A DNA stretch of 64,000 nucleotides from Synchiropus splendidus (taxonomy: Eukaryota > Chordata > Actinopteri > Syngnathiformes > Callionymidae), in assembly GCF_027744825.2 (NCBI RefSeq), contig NC_071347.1, positions 17,037,001 through 17,101,000 on the forward strand. Reading direction: 5' to 3'. Positions 19,441-33,296 of this stretch are shown here, piece after piece (position 1 is the stretch's first letter; each line of letters begins with the position of its first letter). A model generated the notes under the pieces. The model saw only the letters and a list, made by a program, of their open reading frames with translations, had not been told where the DNA came from and did not search any database. Made by a program: the position numbers and the translations under genes.

Positions 19441-20013
19441 CCTTTATATATAGGCTCTAAATATAACTGGAATGCGCTGCAAGGACGTCATTCCCAAACT
19501 CGAACGGGATTTGCCAATCCTTCCTCCGTGCTGGTCTGTGTTTCTAAGCCTCATCCCTGCGCTCTGCTTGCGCATGTGTATGAATAGATATAGTCGAAAC
19601 GGATTTTGACCTAGTTTTACGTAATCAGTTTTATATAAATGTACCGGTTTATTCACCAGTCCTTCATTTTAAAACTCTGACTGAAGCCTCTTCTGATATT
19701 TAACAGTTAGAAAGAAAATCTCCCTTTGTCTTTTTTTTCTTTTTTTTTAGCATGTAATGCAGTTCTTTTCAAATCTGTTTCCTCCTCCGTCTTTCCTGTC
19801 TACTTCTGGCTTGGCTTACATGAGTGATATTACAGTACACTGTGCGTTTTATATATGAAGAAAGGTCAAAGTGACATTTACAATTCTTATCATGCATATG
19901 AAGTTTGGGTGTGTTATGCTGATTCATGCTTATCCCCTTCATAATTACACTTGAATTGAAAGAAACACAGTTTGTGCACATAGGTGAAGATAATAAGTTA
20001 GTTAGTAGACTTA

Positions 20014-20041
20014 CTGTTTTATTTATTTATTTATTTATTTT
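20014..20041 (+). repeat. (TTTA)n microsatellite
   Basis: About six tandem TTTA units, a simple repeat. Confidence 0.85.
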
Positions 20042-20094
20042 CTGTGAAAAATATGGCTACCAAATTTGTTGTCTACTGTGGAAACAACAGTTGC

Positions 20095-20400
20095 TCAGGT
20101 TGTTGAGTTTGGGCGTCCAATATTCAGACTTGGGTCGAATCCCGCTTCGTACCAATTGTCGTCATGGTGTCCTTGGCAAAGATGCCTTCGTGCATTACCT
20201 CATATGAATGTGTATTTGTGATCATGGTGGTCAGATCACATTGGCCACCACACTTCCATCAGTCAAGACAGGTGTGACAAGGGTACGTAGCTTACCAACA
20301 CCCGGTGTGACTTCGGTTTGAATGACCTGTAGTTTCTGTAAAGAGCTTTGGGTGTCTTGAAAAGTGATGGACAGAATTTTAAGCCATGATAGATTGAGAT
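20095..20400 (+). mobile_element. tRNA-derived SINE-like element, degraded
   Basis: A B-box-like gggtcgaatccc is followed by gtgtccttggcaaagatgcc, gaatgtgtatttgtgatcat and agagctttgggtgtcttgaa. This order is that of a common teleost repeat ending in an 'aagcgctttgggggtccttgaaaa' tail. Diverged, with no coding capacity. Confidence 0.6.
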
Positions 20401-23400
20401 GGTTGGGAAACACTGTATAACTGTGCAATTGAATTTAATTGTAATTGAATGCCAATGGTCAACATCTAAAGTTTTACCACAGAAACATGTACTTAAACTT
20501 AAAAATCACAATGAGGAAGCTTATCATTCTCACCTGAATTGTGCTTATTGGGAGTGGGCGTCTATGGGCGTAATATGATGTAATATGATGATGGTTGTCA
20601 TCTGTGAAAAGTAGCACTCACATCATAAAGAGTGAAGTAAAGATACTACATTAATTAATTCAGATTTTAGATTTAGACATTGATTTAGATCTAATGTCAG
20701 TCACAAAGTGCTTACTAAAATAAACTTCCAATTAACTTACTTTCCAAAGCATCATTATGTAAAGAAGGAATGCCTTGACATCAAGTGGCGGGCTGCAGAA
20801 TATCATATAATAACCACAAGTTTGAAACTGCTACTTTAAAAGTGATATTTTCTTCACACTACCACTTCAGATTGCCAGATAACAAGTGGAAAAATGTCTG
20901 CTGTTGTGAGTCATTTGTGACCTCAAGTACATTTGAAATATAATAATAACAGTGGACTTGATCTTTACTGTGTGAATGTCTTCAGAGAAGTTTAGAGAGT
21001 TGAGCTACAGATTTCATCATGTTTCATAATGTAACCAGAGCATGACGTAGGAAGCTCAACTGAAACTGCCGGGCAGGGTGATTTCAGAAATCCCTATCTA
21101 ACTGAAAATTGCGGTTTTATTTAATCTTTTTCATGCATGCTCAGGCACCAAAGATCCCAAAAAAAAACTAAAAACCAAATACCAGGTCAGTTTTGCATAA
21201 TACTGAACCTTTAAGCCTTCATAACCGTATCCATTCTTTTTGGATTTGTGTCTTTATGGATGACAGAGGAGGCTTTTACTAATTATTATTTGCCCTAATT
21301 GAAAAAAAATGACATTGTTACTTGGTAGTTAAACCTCATACCTGAATGAATTTCCGATGATATTCCTAAAAGAAATATTCTGGCTACTAACTGTGCATAG
21401 AAGTGGATGTATTTATGTGCATAGTACCTGTGTGCCCCGTTCCTCAATGACTAATAAGAGTGACCTTTTTCCTGAGAAAATACATATTGACTGAGGCAAA
21501 ATATCCACCATCTGGGAAAAAAGACATAACAGGCAGGTTGTTCTTAACTTTCATGCCTGTCTTTCTCCGGAATACTCACAAGGAGGCAGCAAACCTCAGT
21601 TTTTATTCCATGCAGGTCTACTCGGTCCTCACCATATATATGTTACATGGAACTTCTACGTACTATCTTTGTATGAGTGAGCAGTTAATTCACATTGCAA
21701 ATTTTTTTGTTTGTATTTGTTAGTGTTAACACACAGTTCCTCAGAAAATTGCAACGCTATTCTGTAAGGTTGTGTTTTGCAATATGTTAAAGTCTGAATT
21801 TCTCCATCAAATGTCGAGTACACCCTGTGGTATCCCGTCAATTGGCTGTGCTTGCAACAGTTTTTGTGAACAGAAATTACATAAACACTAGCTTGTGTGC
21901 TCAGTGTTTTCTTGCAACACTTCAGTCGCACACAAGTTATCATCCTAACTCAGACTTCAGGGTGGGACCTTCTCCGCTTGACCAAATGACTCATTCTCTT
22001 TCTGGAGTGACTGTCCATTTTTGTTTACAGCTAAGCTCTGAATGTCTAACACTCTTCCTGTTGAAGTTTTCCGCCGCAACCTCCACAACTCCTTTTAGGC
22101 TCCATCAGCCAATACTTAACATTTCCCCCATAAAACACATTGTTTGGTTGTTGAAAAGAAAATCCTCACATTCTCAGCTTATCACTACAGTAGTAGTGGG
22201 TTTAAAGCGCTGCTGTGTGTTACATGACCAGGGCAGAATCTGCATTGTCCCTCCAGAATATGAGGCCAGACAATTAATGGAATCCCTCTTCACAACCCTT
22301 GTTGAGTAGCTTTGCCCTGGAAACTGAGTCATGTGACGTCTCTGTAATTTGTGTACACTCACTTGTACCTCTCTTTAAAGAGGGGAGCAACCACTTGGGT
22401 CTGGCCTTTTTTTGGCTGCACCCCAAACATTCCCAGTGTGTTTAAAAGCCATGATTGTCTCTGTGTATTGAGGCTGCAGCATTTTTGCTTTGACCTCAAG
22501 AACCTCAGTCTTGAGTCAAAAGTTTCTTTCCTGAAATACTGTGATTGTTCTTCAGGAATAATAGACTTTGTGTAAGAAATGTTGGCGACCGCTGCATCAG
22601 TCTCTATTCAACTGGTTAGCAGGGATTTTGACTTTCTTTTCTACTCTGAGTTTGTGGATGCACTGGGGCACTAACATATCTAGTTTCCTTTCCAGTTTCA
22701 CCCCAAGATAAAGGTATCAGATGATGTTTTTAGGCCTGGCTTTAGGTGCATACCATAATCGTAGAATGTATTTATTTATTTGTTTTGTGCTCACAGCGGT
22801 TTTTGATCTTGACCGCAGTGTTTTGTTGTGTGACACTATGTTTATAAAGCAAATGTGTTCCAGTTGGTCTTAAGATAGCTATCCTCTTCACCTGGCTGTA
22901 CATCGGTTGTAAACAGTTCTTAAACAAGCCTGTAAAGAAGACAAATAAGTGGAGAGATTAGAGTAAATGGAACAGGAGCTTAGTTGTTCAGCGGCCGGTA
23001 GATCAGGACTACTCTTGGCAAAACACGGTTCAAGATGGTAGATGGAGCAAAACAGAAGTTTTAGATGTTTTAGGTACGTTGGGTTAATGTTTCTGTTGGG
23101 ATTTTTTGCAGCTTGTTTTGTAATATTTTGACAGAAATATCAGTTTCCCTCATGTGTCTGTTTAATCTTTGTACTATTTCCATATTTAATCTGTTTCCTG
23201 GAACAAAAACAAGGGAGCAACATACATTCACTATGAAGGCAACTTTTTAAACTGTCACATTTTCGTACAATTAATTAAAATAGTGAGAATGTGTTTTCTT
23301 TTGCCAGACGTCTGGCAGATTGGTGCAAACAACAGTTTTATAAGGTTGGCATCACAAGAAATACACATCAGAAACTTTTGGAGACTCTCATATAACTGAA

Positions 23401-23600
23401 TCGTGTCTTCTCAAACCTGAAAACAAGCTAAGACTTTAACATAAATATTCTGCAAAGCTTCGAATCCCACCAATGTGGAGGTGCTGCTGCCTCGTCGGGG
23501 TGTATTGCAGCTTTAAGAGTCCACAATGCCTTGCGGTGTCCCACTTCCAATGCCGTGTATTTACCAGCAGGAGTCATGAAACGGGGAGAGGCGCTTTTTC

Positions 23601-23892
23601 TCCCGCACCTCACTGAAGCTGAGAGCGCAAAACATTCGCACGTCGGAACGGAGGACGGACGCAAACTTTAGTCCCCGCGTCAGTTGTCTGTGAGGGGGAC
23701 GTGAGAGTCGCCCGTCTGCCGCTGTCTCCGGCTGCTGCTCGCTACTTTGTCGCAGTTCGTCGGCAGTGATTTACGGGGCAATGCTGGAGAAGGACACGTT
23801 TGGCAGATTCCATCTCTTATTTACTCGCCTCTCGCCTCCGAACTTCTCTTCGAACGCAGAGCTGGGGGTTTAATCTGCCTCACGTCGCAAAG
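23601..23892 (+). promoter_or_regulatory. rassf8: rassf8 promoter and 5' noncoding exon 1
   Basis: A CpG-rich block ends in donor CAAAG|GTAAGAC (exon end 23892). No coding frame continues to the RA-domain exon, so this reads as a noncoding first exon splicing to 34911. It contains an upstream ATG at 23781-23783 that opens a frame of about 30 codons closing before the donor (ending AELGV-stop). The exon start is not known; the CpG-rich part begins near 23570-23640. Linking this exon to rassf8 is an inference from strand, donor and position. Confidence 0.55.
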
Positions 23893-26800
23893 GTAAGACA
23901 CAGAAGAGCGTTAGCTTGGATGTGCGGCGGAGGACATGGCGAGATAACGGAAACATTAGTGGAGTACAAGAGTTGGACCGCAACTACAACAGTATCGCCA
24001 TTTCTCCTCCTCTGTCCCACCGAGGGACTCTGTCAGGGTGATCTGTGTCAGGTATCCTGTGTTTTGGGGCATGTAGCGCGGACACCGCAGGTTACAATTG
24101 TTATGAAGTCTGGCTGAACTATTCGTTCCTTCAGGGCAATTGTAAAGTCAGCGCAATTCTTCCACATTCACACAATGTTCTAACTTGTTAAAAAGTGCAC
24201 ACATCAACACCTCACATTTTATTCCGATCTAACCCGTAATCCTCACTTTAAAACTTCTGAATTATTGACCCAAAGAAACCTGTATACACAGTAATGTGAC
24301 ACCTATCTAAAGCTGCTCTCACAAATTCCTTTATATTTAGGGAAAAGTGTTCAGAGCTGCTCCACACAGGAGGCCACTGGCCCTTGAAAGCTGGCGAGGG
24401 AGCCTTGATCATGGCAGAAAGAAACAAAGGTGGCTTTATTTCTGGATGAATGTGCCATCCAGATGTTGGAGATGCTGCCATAGCTGACCGCCGGAGAGTG
24501 GGAGGCCGCCCCAGGGCCTTATAGTTTAATATCAGCCAAAGCAGAGTTTTCCAGTCGACTGTTAGAGGAAACGTGGGTGTTTCTGTCAGCGATCCAGTTA
24601 CTTTAACAGGCAGTTTTAACCATTGCAGGATTAAGAACAATCTGCAAACAATAAAAAAGTAAATAATGTGTTGATGTTCATTGGAAATATGTAGTTATTA
24701 GAGTGGTAGAGAGATGTCAGATGCCAGAGCAAAACCAGCAGGATGATGCTGTTGAGGACAAGACATAGGCAGAGATGCTCAATGTAGCATTACATAAGGT
24801 CTTTTAACATATAATGTGGTGAAAAGTGAATTTTAAGAAAAAATTAGTCATACATTTATCATATATTAGTCACATATTTAACACCGGCAACTTCAGCTGC
24901 CATAGTTCAGATGTACAGTGGTGCTTGTGTCATGTGTCATGGCAGCGTCTCTCAGGTTTTCTGTCCACTCAAACAGTTTCATGATGTAATTTGCGACAGC
25001 CATTGGTTCCTAGTAATGAGTTGGTACAGTGGGAAATCTAGTTTCACACTCATTAACTTTTGATGAGTCCCCTGTTGTTATGATATATTCCCAAATATTA
25101 TTGTGTCATAATGCATTCCCAAATGTGTGGGAAAGCTTTGTGTTGTTTCAGTGACATGGTGACTGCTGTTTTCTCTAGTCAAACGTCATATCAGACTATA
25201 TCTAAGTTTTCTTATCTGCGACTTCGTGGCTCATTGCGTTTCACTGCACAGGAATGTCTGCTATCAGTGGCGCTTTGTGGCATGAAGGTCTGTTTCTGAC
25301 AACAGTCGCTCTGTAACGTTGACACTTGACAACAGGAATCCTAGAAGAAAGACTCTATATTTGAGTAAGGAAAGTTCCTTATCTTGCTGTTAAAATCACA
25401 ACTCAGCCGTGCGTGCATTTTTATTCAGTTGCGGGTGTCCATGTTTTTCTTTGACCTCTTGCCTCTCCCAGGTGTTTTTCAGTGGAATGGGTGAGAATTT
25501 TTTTTAACAGTCTGAAATGTTAATCTTCCTAGCCAACCTTAACAACTATCAACTTCTTCAACTTCAGTTCAACCTGTTCTCCTGCACCCGCACACACGCA
25601 CATACCAAAGACCTTTTGTTTCCTTTTGAGTAATAAAGGATATTACATTTAATTAATATTTTCAGGTATTATTTTATGTTGTCAAAATAACTAGTATGAT
25701 TGCTGGTATGTTTTAATGCTGTTCTCCATTTGATGCGTTCTAACTGCATTTTGATTAACTTAGTTCCACTTTAGAGATTATACAGATTCCTGTATGTATT
25801 TTTTTAATTTGACTGAGTAGAAGTGAATGCAGAATTTGAGGGGATCGCTCACTATGTTTTTTTGTTTTTTTTTTAATAGCCTGTCAGCCAGCAATGTGAA
25901 TGTAGTTGAACCTGATCAGGCGTTTTGATCTTCAATTCAGGTCATTTTCTGCCAGCAGCTCCACTTCGCAATGTCATTATGCTGTAATCCAGAAAATCTG
26001 ATCTTTGACTTGACGTCTTCCAAATCCTTCTGTGTCTGATGCTGGGCCTTAAGAATAATGGTATGCTGCTTCTCATTAGTACAGTGACTTTAATAAAATA
26101 TTTAAAGTTTGGTCATGAATCAAGAGCACAATGTGTAAATACGATTGTGGTTTCTAATCTGTCAAAGGAGGAATACACTCAGTAGGGTTCGTGGACTCAG
26201 TCAGTCAGTTTAAAAAGACTATATGAACTCGTATTTAGCTGGAGGTAATCATGCTGGAGAAGTACAATCTGTCTCTTCTTTGTCCTTCTGAAGGTCGTCT
26301 AATCTGTCCTTGAAGCAAATTCATTTCCTGTAGGAAGAGCAACTCCAGCTAAACTCTACAGTAGTATAGAAAATAATAAATCAGTGGTTTGTGTTTCACT
26401 GTCTCTTCTAAACTGAGAGTGCTTTGTCCTGATTGTGTTTCAATAAGTTTCATGGTTAATCCCAAGTTTCTTCATTACATTCATTCTTCACCAAATTCGC
26501 TCCGTGGCTGCTGCTGCTGCTGAGATTCTGAGCTGAGATTCTGTCGTATGTGTGTGACTGCAAGAAAAGAATGTTGAGCCTCGGATTAATTTCGTGACTC
26601 AGTCTATGACACTTGAATGGTTCATAATCTATTAATAATCTCTAATGACTCACCAAGTGAATGGAGCCATTTTAATTAGGCTTTGTTAATCGGCTTGTAA
26701 CCGATGGATGTGAATATAAGAAGGGGGAATCTTACTCTATATTTCTCCTAACAAAAGAAAGCCTCCGCATTACCCCAACTATTCAGCCTCTTTGTCTGCT

Positions 26801-27419
26801 CTAAAGAAGAATTCACAAATGCGGCTGTTAACAATTACAGTGTTCAAATTGCTTGTAATTGTATGTTGCGCTGCACAAAGTGAAAAATCATTGAAAGTTT
26901 GTTTGGTGAGGAGAAAGGAGTCGTGTACAAGAATGCTTTCTATTGTATGAAATTAATGCGGCATGGAAGTTCAGTTTCTCAAAACAAATTGATTATAGTA
27001 TTGTGAGCCACTGGAGTACTGCAGCACAGTCTCGGGTGATGTGAGTTTGTAAATAAGGTCAAGGTCCTGAAAGTGTAATAGCTTCCTTCCCAAACACACA
27101 CTCACTCTTTGTGAATTGTTGTCAGAGAAACAGAAGGAATTGATACTTGAGACCTTTAGTTTGGTCACTGTTTACTGAGCTTGACATGACATATTAATAG
27201 GTTAATTTACAAATGTATTACACATGTTGGAGCATAATACTTCACTTGTGTGGATTTTTACTTGGATTTGACACAAAATCTTTATACTGTTAAACAATGA
27301 CCATTGCCACTTGGTTCATCATAGTGGAATGTTCGTTTGACTGACAGAATCTCATCCGATTAATTTTGATGCAATACTGCTGGACTTATGAAACCTGATT
27401 CTAGACTGTAAGTTGCCTG

Positions 27420-28310
27420 ACGTCTTTGAATGACCAAATTATCAGAATGTTGGCACTTACTTTAAAAATGGGCCTTGATGTTTGTGACAGTACAGTTATC
27501 TTTGGTGAGAATAAAAATGAGTTACAGGAAAGGTCTCAGAAGGTAAGATGCAAGGTGTCGAGAGTAGGACTGAAAGAGATCTTATATATTAAGGATCACT
27601 CATACTGAGAGATGGACAGAGATTTTAGGGGTGAAGAGGAGAGTGCAAGCAGTTTGGAACAGGCAGAGACGTCTGGCTGGGATGTTCAGTGTATTATTAG
27701 ACAGCAGTGACACCTGCATGAGACAGGATCTCTGACACAAAGACAAGAAGCAGAGTTAGAAGAGTTGAAAAACGAAATGCATCATACCGTGTGTGAGTCC
27801 CGATTTGATTACCAACAGCTCTGTTATGTTGACACGGCTGAAACCAGGTTTGTTTATCCACCACAGGCAAAGACCATATGACCAACACAGCGTGTATTTG
27901 CTAAGCATCCACTACTTATTTCTTCTCCGTGTTCTTTTTCGTCCCCTTCTAAACAGTACTCTGCCGCAGTAATCAGTCTTTTCATGCGTCAAGAATAACA
28001 GCAGGCTTTTTGCGAGGGAATGCTTTAGATTGGTTGTATGTTTATTGATCCAATATTGATACTTGGAGTCCATGTATCGATAACGTAGGGCCAGGCGAAA
28101 TCTTGCGATTTATCATAGTACGGATATTTTGGCAGACCCCTATTTGTCGTTGGGAGTGATCAGGAAAGACCAGTTTGTAGAGGGACAACTCATGTTTGGT
28201 GAATAAGTTAGCCAGGCGGTTTGGACAAAGAGTGATAGAAATGGTAATGGTGGCCAAAGAAGAAGAGGACTGAGATCATGGGTACGATAAAAGAAGACAT
28301 GTTTTCATGG
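27420..28310 (+). mobile_element. Degraded LINE reverse-transcriptase fragment
   Basis: Plus-strand frames show broken matches to the C-terminal half of a fish LINE polyprotein: a VQAVWNRQRRLAG-like stretch near 27630 corresponds to VQAGWNHWRKVSG in the copy at 59160-59600. The downstream acaaagacaagaagcag block is shared with 11200-11560. Many stops and frameshifts make this an old, dead copy. Confidence 0.55.
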
Positions 28311-28954
28311 AGACGGAATTTACAGAAAAGATGAGCTTTATGCTCACATGGGTTGAACACTGCTGCCTTTCAGGCCCATGTAACTTAGGTTAAAGGTCTG
28401 ATAAAGCCTGTAATTTGAGGTGATACAAGTCAGTGTTGTGGGCATGCTTGTGCCTCTTCCAATTTTTGAGTACCTCCAGGCTTGGAAAAAGAATGTCGAG
28501 GAAACACTGACAGATATCTCAAAGAGGACAAAATTCATTGACTGAGTTTCTCGGCATTTAAACCAAATACAAACCTTAAAGCATCACCCGATTTAGAATT
28601 TTATCATCTTGGAAATGAAGAGAATTAAAGTGAAGGCATGACCAACCACATCATTATAATGTAAATGTGTGGTGTCATTTATAATGTAAATGAGCATCAG
28701 TCACATTAGGGGCTTCATCTCCAAACTTTATATATAATGCTTGTCATGAATGAAAAGGCATTTAATGTGTGAAAACATGATTTTCTTCTCCATCTCAGTC
28801 AAACAAAAGAGGATTTATGATGATGGTTGCTGTTATGGCTGTGGTAGGCTGATGATGATAGCATTTGGAAATGGAAAAGTAAAACAGAAAGGCAGTTTTC
28901 GTTCTCTTTAAATTTGTAATCGGACTTTATGTCACGTATTTTTCTATGTCTGCT

Positions 28955-29055
28955 TTCTGCCTCTATGTTGCTGTGATGACCTGTCCAGTGGGCAATGTCA
29001 GGTGGGACGAGCTCCAGCCTTAACCTGGTTAAACAATAGATGAAGGATGAATAAT
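28955..29055 (+). mobile_element. Interspersed repeat tail
   Basis: The text gatgacctgtccagtgggca followed by gggacgagctccagccttaa and gatgaaggatgaat matches the widespread fish repeat ending that normally reads 'gacctgtccagggt...ggctccagc...gatggatgg'. Short and diverged. Confidence 0.5.
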
Positions 29056-32000
29056 TGGCTTTGTGCCTGCCCCTGCCTCAATGTCACTTTGAGTGAGGTG
29101 CTACATTCTTACAAAATATGCTTATTTTTCCCACCAGTCTGTGCATCGAAGATTGTTGCCACTTAAATGCTAGTTTGATCATGTAACTGTCGAAGAAAAG
29201 CATATAAAATGATGCTGCTGCTGAACAGAAAGCTGTGGTGTATTGCTTTCTCTTCATTTATTTTTCTTAAATGTCTACGCATATGTACCCCTTAGTTAAG
29301 TTATCTCAGTTATCTTGTTATAAACTGCTGTTATTGTTTTCATCCTTTCTCATAACAATATATGAATAACCTTTCCAATATTTCTTATGGCGTGTTCACA
29401 CCAAGCACCTATTAATTATTGTCGAAAACTTCGGGTTGATCTCTATTATCGGCCATCACCCTGTTTATCCATCCCCCCCATCGCCCCCATGGTCACCAGA
29501 GGTCGTCCTGTTCTGAATCTGACTGATAATGGTGGTGACTTAAGTGTGCCATTTCAAAATATTGAATCTGCATTCTGTTGTCACTGGAGTGAGAGTTAAA
29601 AAAAATCGAGTATGTTTATTCAACTAATCCCCGCCATGGCAAAATGAAAGCCGCCATCCCTTCAGAATTATGATTTTTCCACTTGTTTTTTTCGCTGAAC
29701 TCTCACTTGATCACCCGAGACGAAACAAAGTGGAAGCATCAAAACAAGTCGGAAAAAAACAGGCATCATCGAGGTAGTCATGAGTGTGGTGGTTTTCGGC
29801 ATGTTTTTCATGGAAAAATCCAGGACACATCATAATAACTAAAGGACATGGGAACCCCTGCCAGATATAGGAAGAGATGGATTGTGTGAGGACTGTTTGG
29901 AGATTTACGTCTTGTTATTAAAAGCTCTTGTTTTATTATTATCAATTCATTACCTGTCAAAACATTCTCCTTTGCCTCCTTGTTTTGTTTCGTGATTGGC
30001 TGCCTTTCCTGTTGAGTAGTGTAAGGGTAATATTGCCCAGCCACTTCAGCGCCAAGTTCACCCGCCAGAGCCCCGTTTTAATGGTGACAAATGGCGATTT
30101 AATACCAGAAATTCATCTGCAAAATGCCAGCAACCGACCGCCATTGCAGTGCGAGTGTCACCATATTTGGTTTGCTTTGAATGTACCTTTATGGGGAAGG
30201 TTTTCAATCTTGCACTTACACTTAATGATTCTTGCTGTTTCTTAAACAAAATAGATTCAAATCTCAAGCTTCTACGTTATTTCTAGTGAGCGAACCGATC
30301 TTAGAAAGGAGATGCTAAAAAAAGTATTGACTGAGAGGGATTTGTTAAGGCTTTCTCCTTGTGCTTCTCACTGCCCCACAAAATGTAACTGACAGAAAAG
30401 ATCCCCTACTAAGTGCAGCAGCATCACCTTCTTGTCTTCATGGTTGATGCTGCAGCAGTGTGTCGGTGGTGATGGGACACCCACAGGTCCATATGGTGGG
30501 TTGTTTACACCAGCAGCCAGTTGAAGTCTCCTCACTGCCAACTCGGTGTGCTTCTGGAGAATCATCATCATCATCATTGCCTTCATCGCCAAGCAGGCTG
30601 CGCGGTTCTGTTCCCACTCCTCACCACTATGAGAGGATGGTGAGTCAACGGCGCTCAGCCAACGGAAACTAAAACAAATGTAATTCTCCTGCTGTTGATC
30701 ATCGCTCAACTCAGTTTTTTTTTTTTAATAGAAGTGACTTCATTTTAAGCAGCTTGGCAGAAGACGAGTCGTGCAAATCAGTGAGCAGGCATCTCCCCAG
30801 GCATGGCTTTGACAGTCCTGAGGAATGGAGTTTGCAGAGCTCGGAATGGCACTGTGCCTGCATTGCTGTGCTTCAATCATCTATTTCGAGTTTTCTGGGT
30901 TAATCTTAATGAATTTAAATGCTACCAGACCAGGAGCGTGGCAACTTAAGTCCAAAGTTTTTGCAGAGGAATCCACTCGTGATCGCTGCACATGACGATT
31001 TCTCATTCTCTTAATACTTTGTATAACTGGATCTAATGTCTTTTTTCTTGGTGGAGGTTCATTTTTGGTTTTAAACCTTCCCCTTTCCTTAAACCAGAAA
31101 ACCCAGACTCCCCTCATCTTGTGCTTTGCATCGGGTCCTCATTCAAAAGGCTTAAATAAGATGGTGTTTTGGGTCCCTGCAGTAATCTTGTAGTTCTGGC
31201 CTGTGTGTGACTCTTTTCAAGTCCCCTCCTTCAGCTGGCCAATGCCATTTAAGGACAGTCTGGACAGAGGACAAAGGTGCTGCTGACCAGCTGTGAACTC
31301 GGCTGAACAAAGTGATGAAGAGCTGCGAATGCCTCGTACACAAAACCATTTAACCATTATGCGATTGATCTAGTGCCTGGCAAAATAGCACTGGTTAGTG
31401 CTCCCATCATGATGGCATGACAATTATGTGCCACATTGATGTATGACATCTATTCCTTTTTGTTTTCTGTATGAAGTTGATGATCAAAAGACGCTTTTTT
31501 CTTTAACACCACTGAGCTGAAACAATAGTTGGAACATGGCGTGCTCCCACTTGTGTAATTACTGCTCCGCCTCTCAGTCCATGCTGTGTAGCTGTTAGTG
31601 TTTCTGTTGAAAACAAAGGCAAAGTTGTGAAATTGCGAAGAATTATAAGCTGTCAACAGAGATAATCATTACCCGTCACCGCCGTGTGTTCAAGTTTTCA
31701 AAAACATGCATTTAGTGGTTCAGCTTAGCAATGTAAGTTGGCTCTGCAGACTACTAAAGCTTTACCCCGGAGATTATGCTTTGCTTATGTAACACCGGTG
31801 AAAAGTTGAACCCAAATGATCAAGTGTGATTACAGTGTTGGAGTAAGATGTTTACATGCATCTCAAATGTCGGATCTTGGCTGGACTTGAGCAGCAGTGA
31901 GCTCAAGATGCAGTGATGGCACATGCAGTTAAAAATACAACAGACACTGCTAATGTCTAACGCATGTATGTAATGTTTGTAGTGGATTACATATATACTG

Positions 32001-32329
32001 TATTTGTATGAGTGAACTCCTGAGGCACCGCACTGGGTTTCAGAGTTAATAGATTTGAAAACTCCTCTCTGCAGCCAGTATAGTATTTGAAAACAACAAT
32101 CTCATAGCCCCATCTTTCTAGCGTTTTGGCCCAAACTCAAAATTGGAAAGTGGACTTCAGATTAGGTGAGATCACATCACCTTTGTTCTTGTGCTCATTC
32201 AGTGACTGTGTTGAAGATATTAACCCAATTTTTTTCATTAGAATTAGCTTAAGTAAATAAAATCATCAACATCTTAGATATAAAAGCTGCTAAAAGTAAA
32301 ACAATCTACCAAAATTTTATCAGAATCAG

Positions 32330-32460
32330 ATTTTGAATCAGAATCAGCATCACTTTATTTATCCGGGGGGAAATTGCTTTTTGTTACAACCACAACACCT
32401 CCACTAAATAAAAGAGTAATAAAGGAACAGAGAGGGTGCATAACATAGAATGTTACTGAA
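32330..32460 (-). mobile_element. LINE 3'-tail fragment flanking the VNTR
   Basis: The motif cagaatcagcatcactttat and the ggggggaaattgctttttgt segment are typical of fish LINE 3' tails. The continuation appears after the tandem array at about 33297-33490 (gttgctgaaagaactctatg, common in the same repeats), so the array seems to have grown inside the element. Confidence 0.5.
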
Positions 32461-32503
32461 ACAAACATGCAAGATAAAAATACAGACAATATTAAATACT
32501 ACT

Positions 32504-33296
32504 GAATAAATAAATAAATAGAACCATCTAAACAGTATTTACAGTGTATTCACATATAAAAATAAAGACATAATAATATATACTACTAATCATGAATAAA
32601 AAGAACCATCTAAACAGTACTTACAGTGTATTCACATATAAAAATAAAGACATAATAATATATACTACTAATCATGAATAAAAAGAACCATCTAAACAGT
32701 ACTTACAGTGTATTGACATCTAAAAATAAAGACATATTAATATATACTACTAAGCATGAATAAAAAGAACCATCTAAACAGTAATTACAGTGTATTCACA
32801 TCGAAAAATAAGGACATAATAATATCTACTACTAAGCATGAATAAAAAGAACCATCGAAGCAGTATTTACAGTGTATTCACATCTAAAAATAAAGGCATA
32901 ATAATATCTACTACTAAGCATGAATAAAAAGAACCATCTAAGCAGTATTTACAGTGTATTCACATCTAAAAATAAAGACATATTAATATATACTACTAAG
33001 CATGAATAAAAAGAACCATCTAAACAGTAATTACAGTGTATTCACATCTAAAAATAAGGACATAATAATATCTACTACTAAGCATGAATAAAAAGAACCA
33101 TCTAAACAGTAATTACAGTGTATTCACATCGAAAAAGAAGGACATAATAATATCTACTACTAAGCATGAATAAAAAGAACCATCTAAGCAGTGTTTACAG
33201 TGTATTCACATCTAAAAATAAAGACATAATAATATCTACTACTAAGCATGAATAAAAAGAACCATCTAAGCAGTATTTACAGTGTATTCACATGAG
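32504..33296 (+). repeat. 82-bp minisatellite, about ten copies
   Basis: The anchor gaaccatc occurs at 32521, 32603, 32685, 32767, 32849, 32931, 33013, 33095, 33177 and 33259, a spacing of exactly 82 bp each time. Units share catgaataaaaagaaccatc, acagtgtattcacat and gacataataatat, with scattered substitutions (such as gaaaaataagg variants) but no length changes. The first unit is slightly longer at its 5' edge (extra aaat repeats) and the last is partial. Located in the inferred rassf8 5' intron. Confidence 0.95.

Larger units (their letters stand above)
19111..23600. other. Intergenic interval between the divergent kras and rassf8 promoters
   Basis: No gene recognised. LMNTD1, present here in human, was not seen: no lamin-tail-domain exon in any frame I could read. 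Open frames such as 21827-22309 plus lack family motifs. Contains an inverted pair of AGGGGGCGAC motifs (19395-19440), a TTTA microsatellite (20014-20041) and a SINE (about 20095-20400). Confidence 0.55.

Noticed and set aside
21827..22309. 160-codon plus-strand open frame between kras and rassf8
   Set aside because: No recognisable domain and no conserved residue pattern. It does not resemble LMNTD1.
32504..33296. CRISPR-like regular array
   Set aside because: Repeats are contiguous 82-bp units without unique spacers, and the genome is vertebrate. It is a minisatellite.
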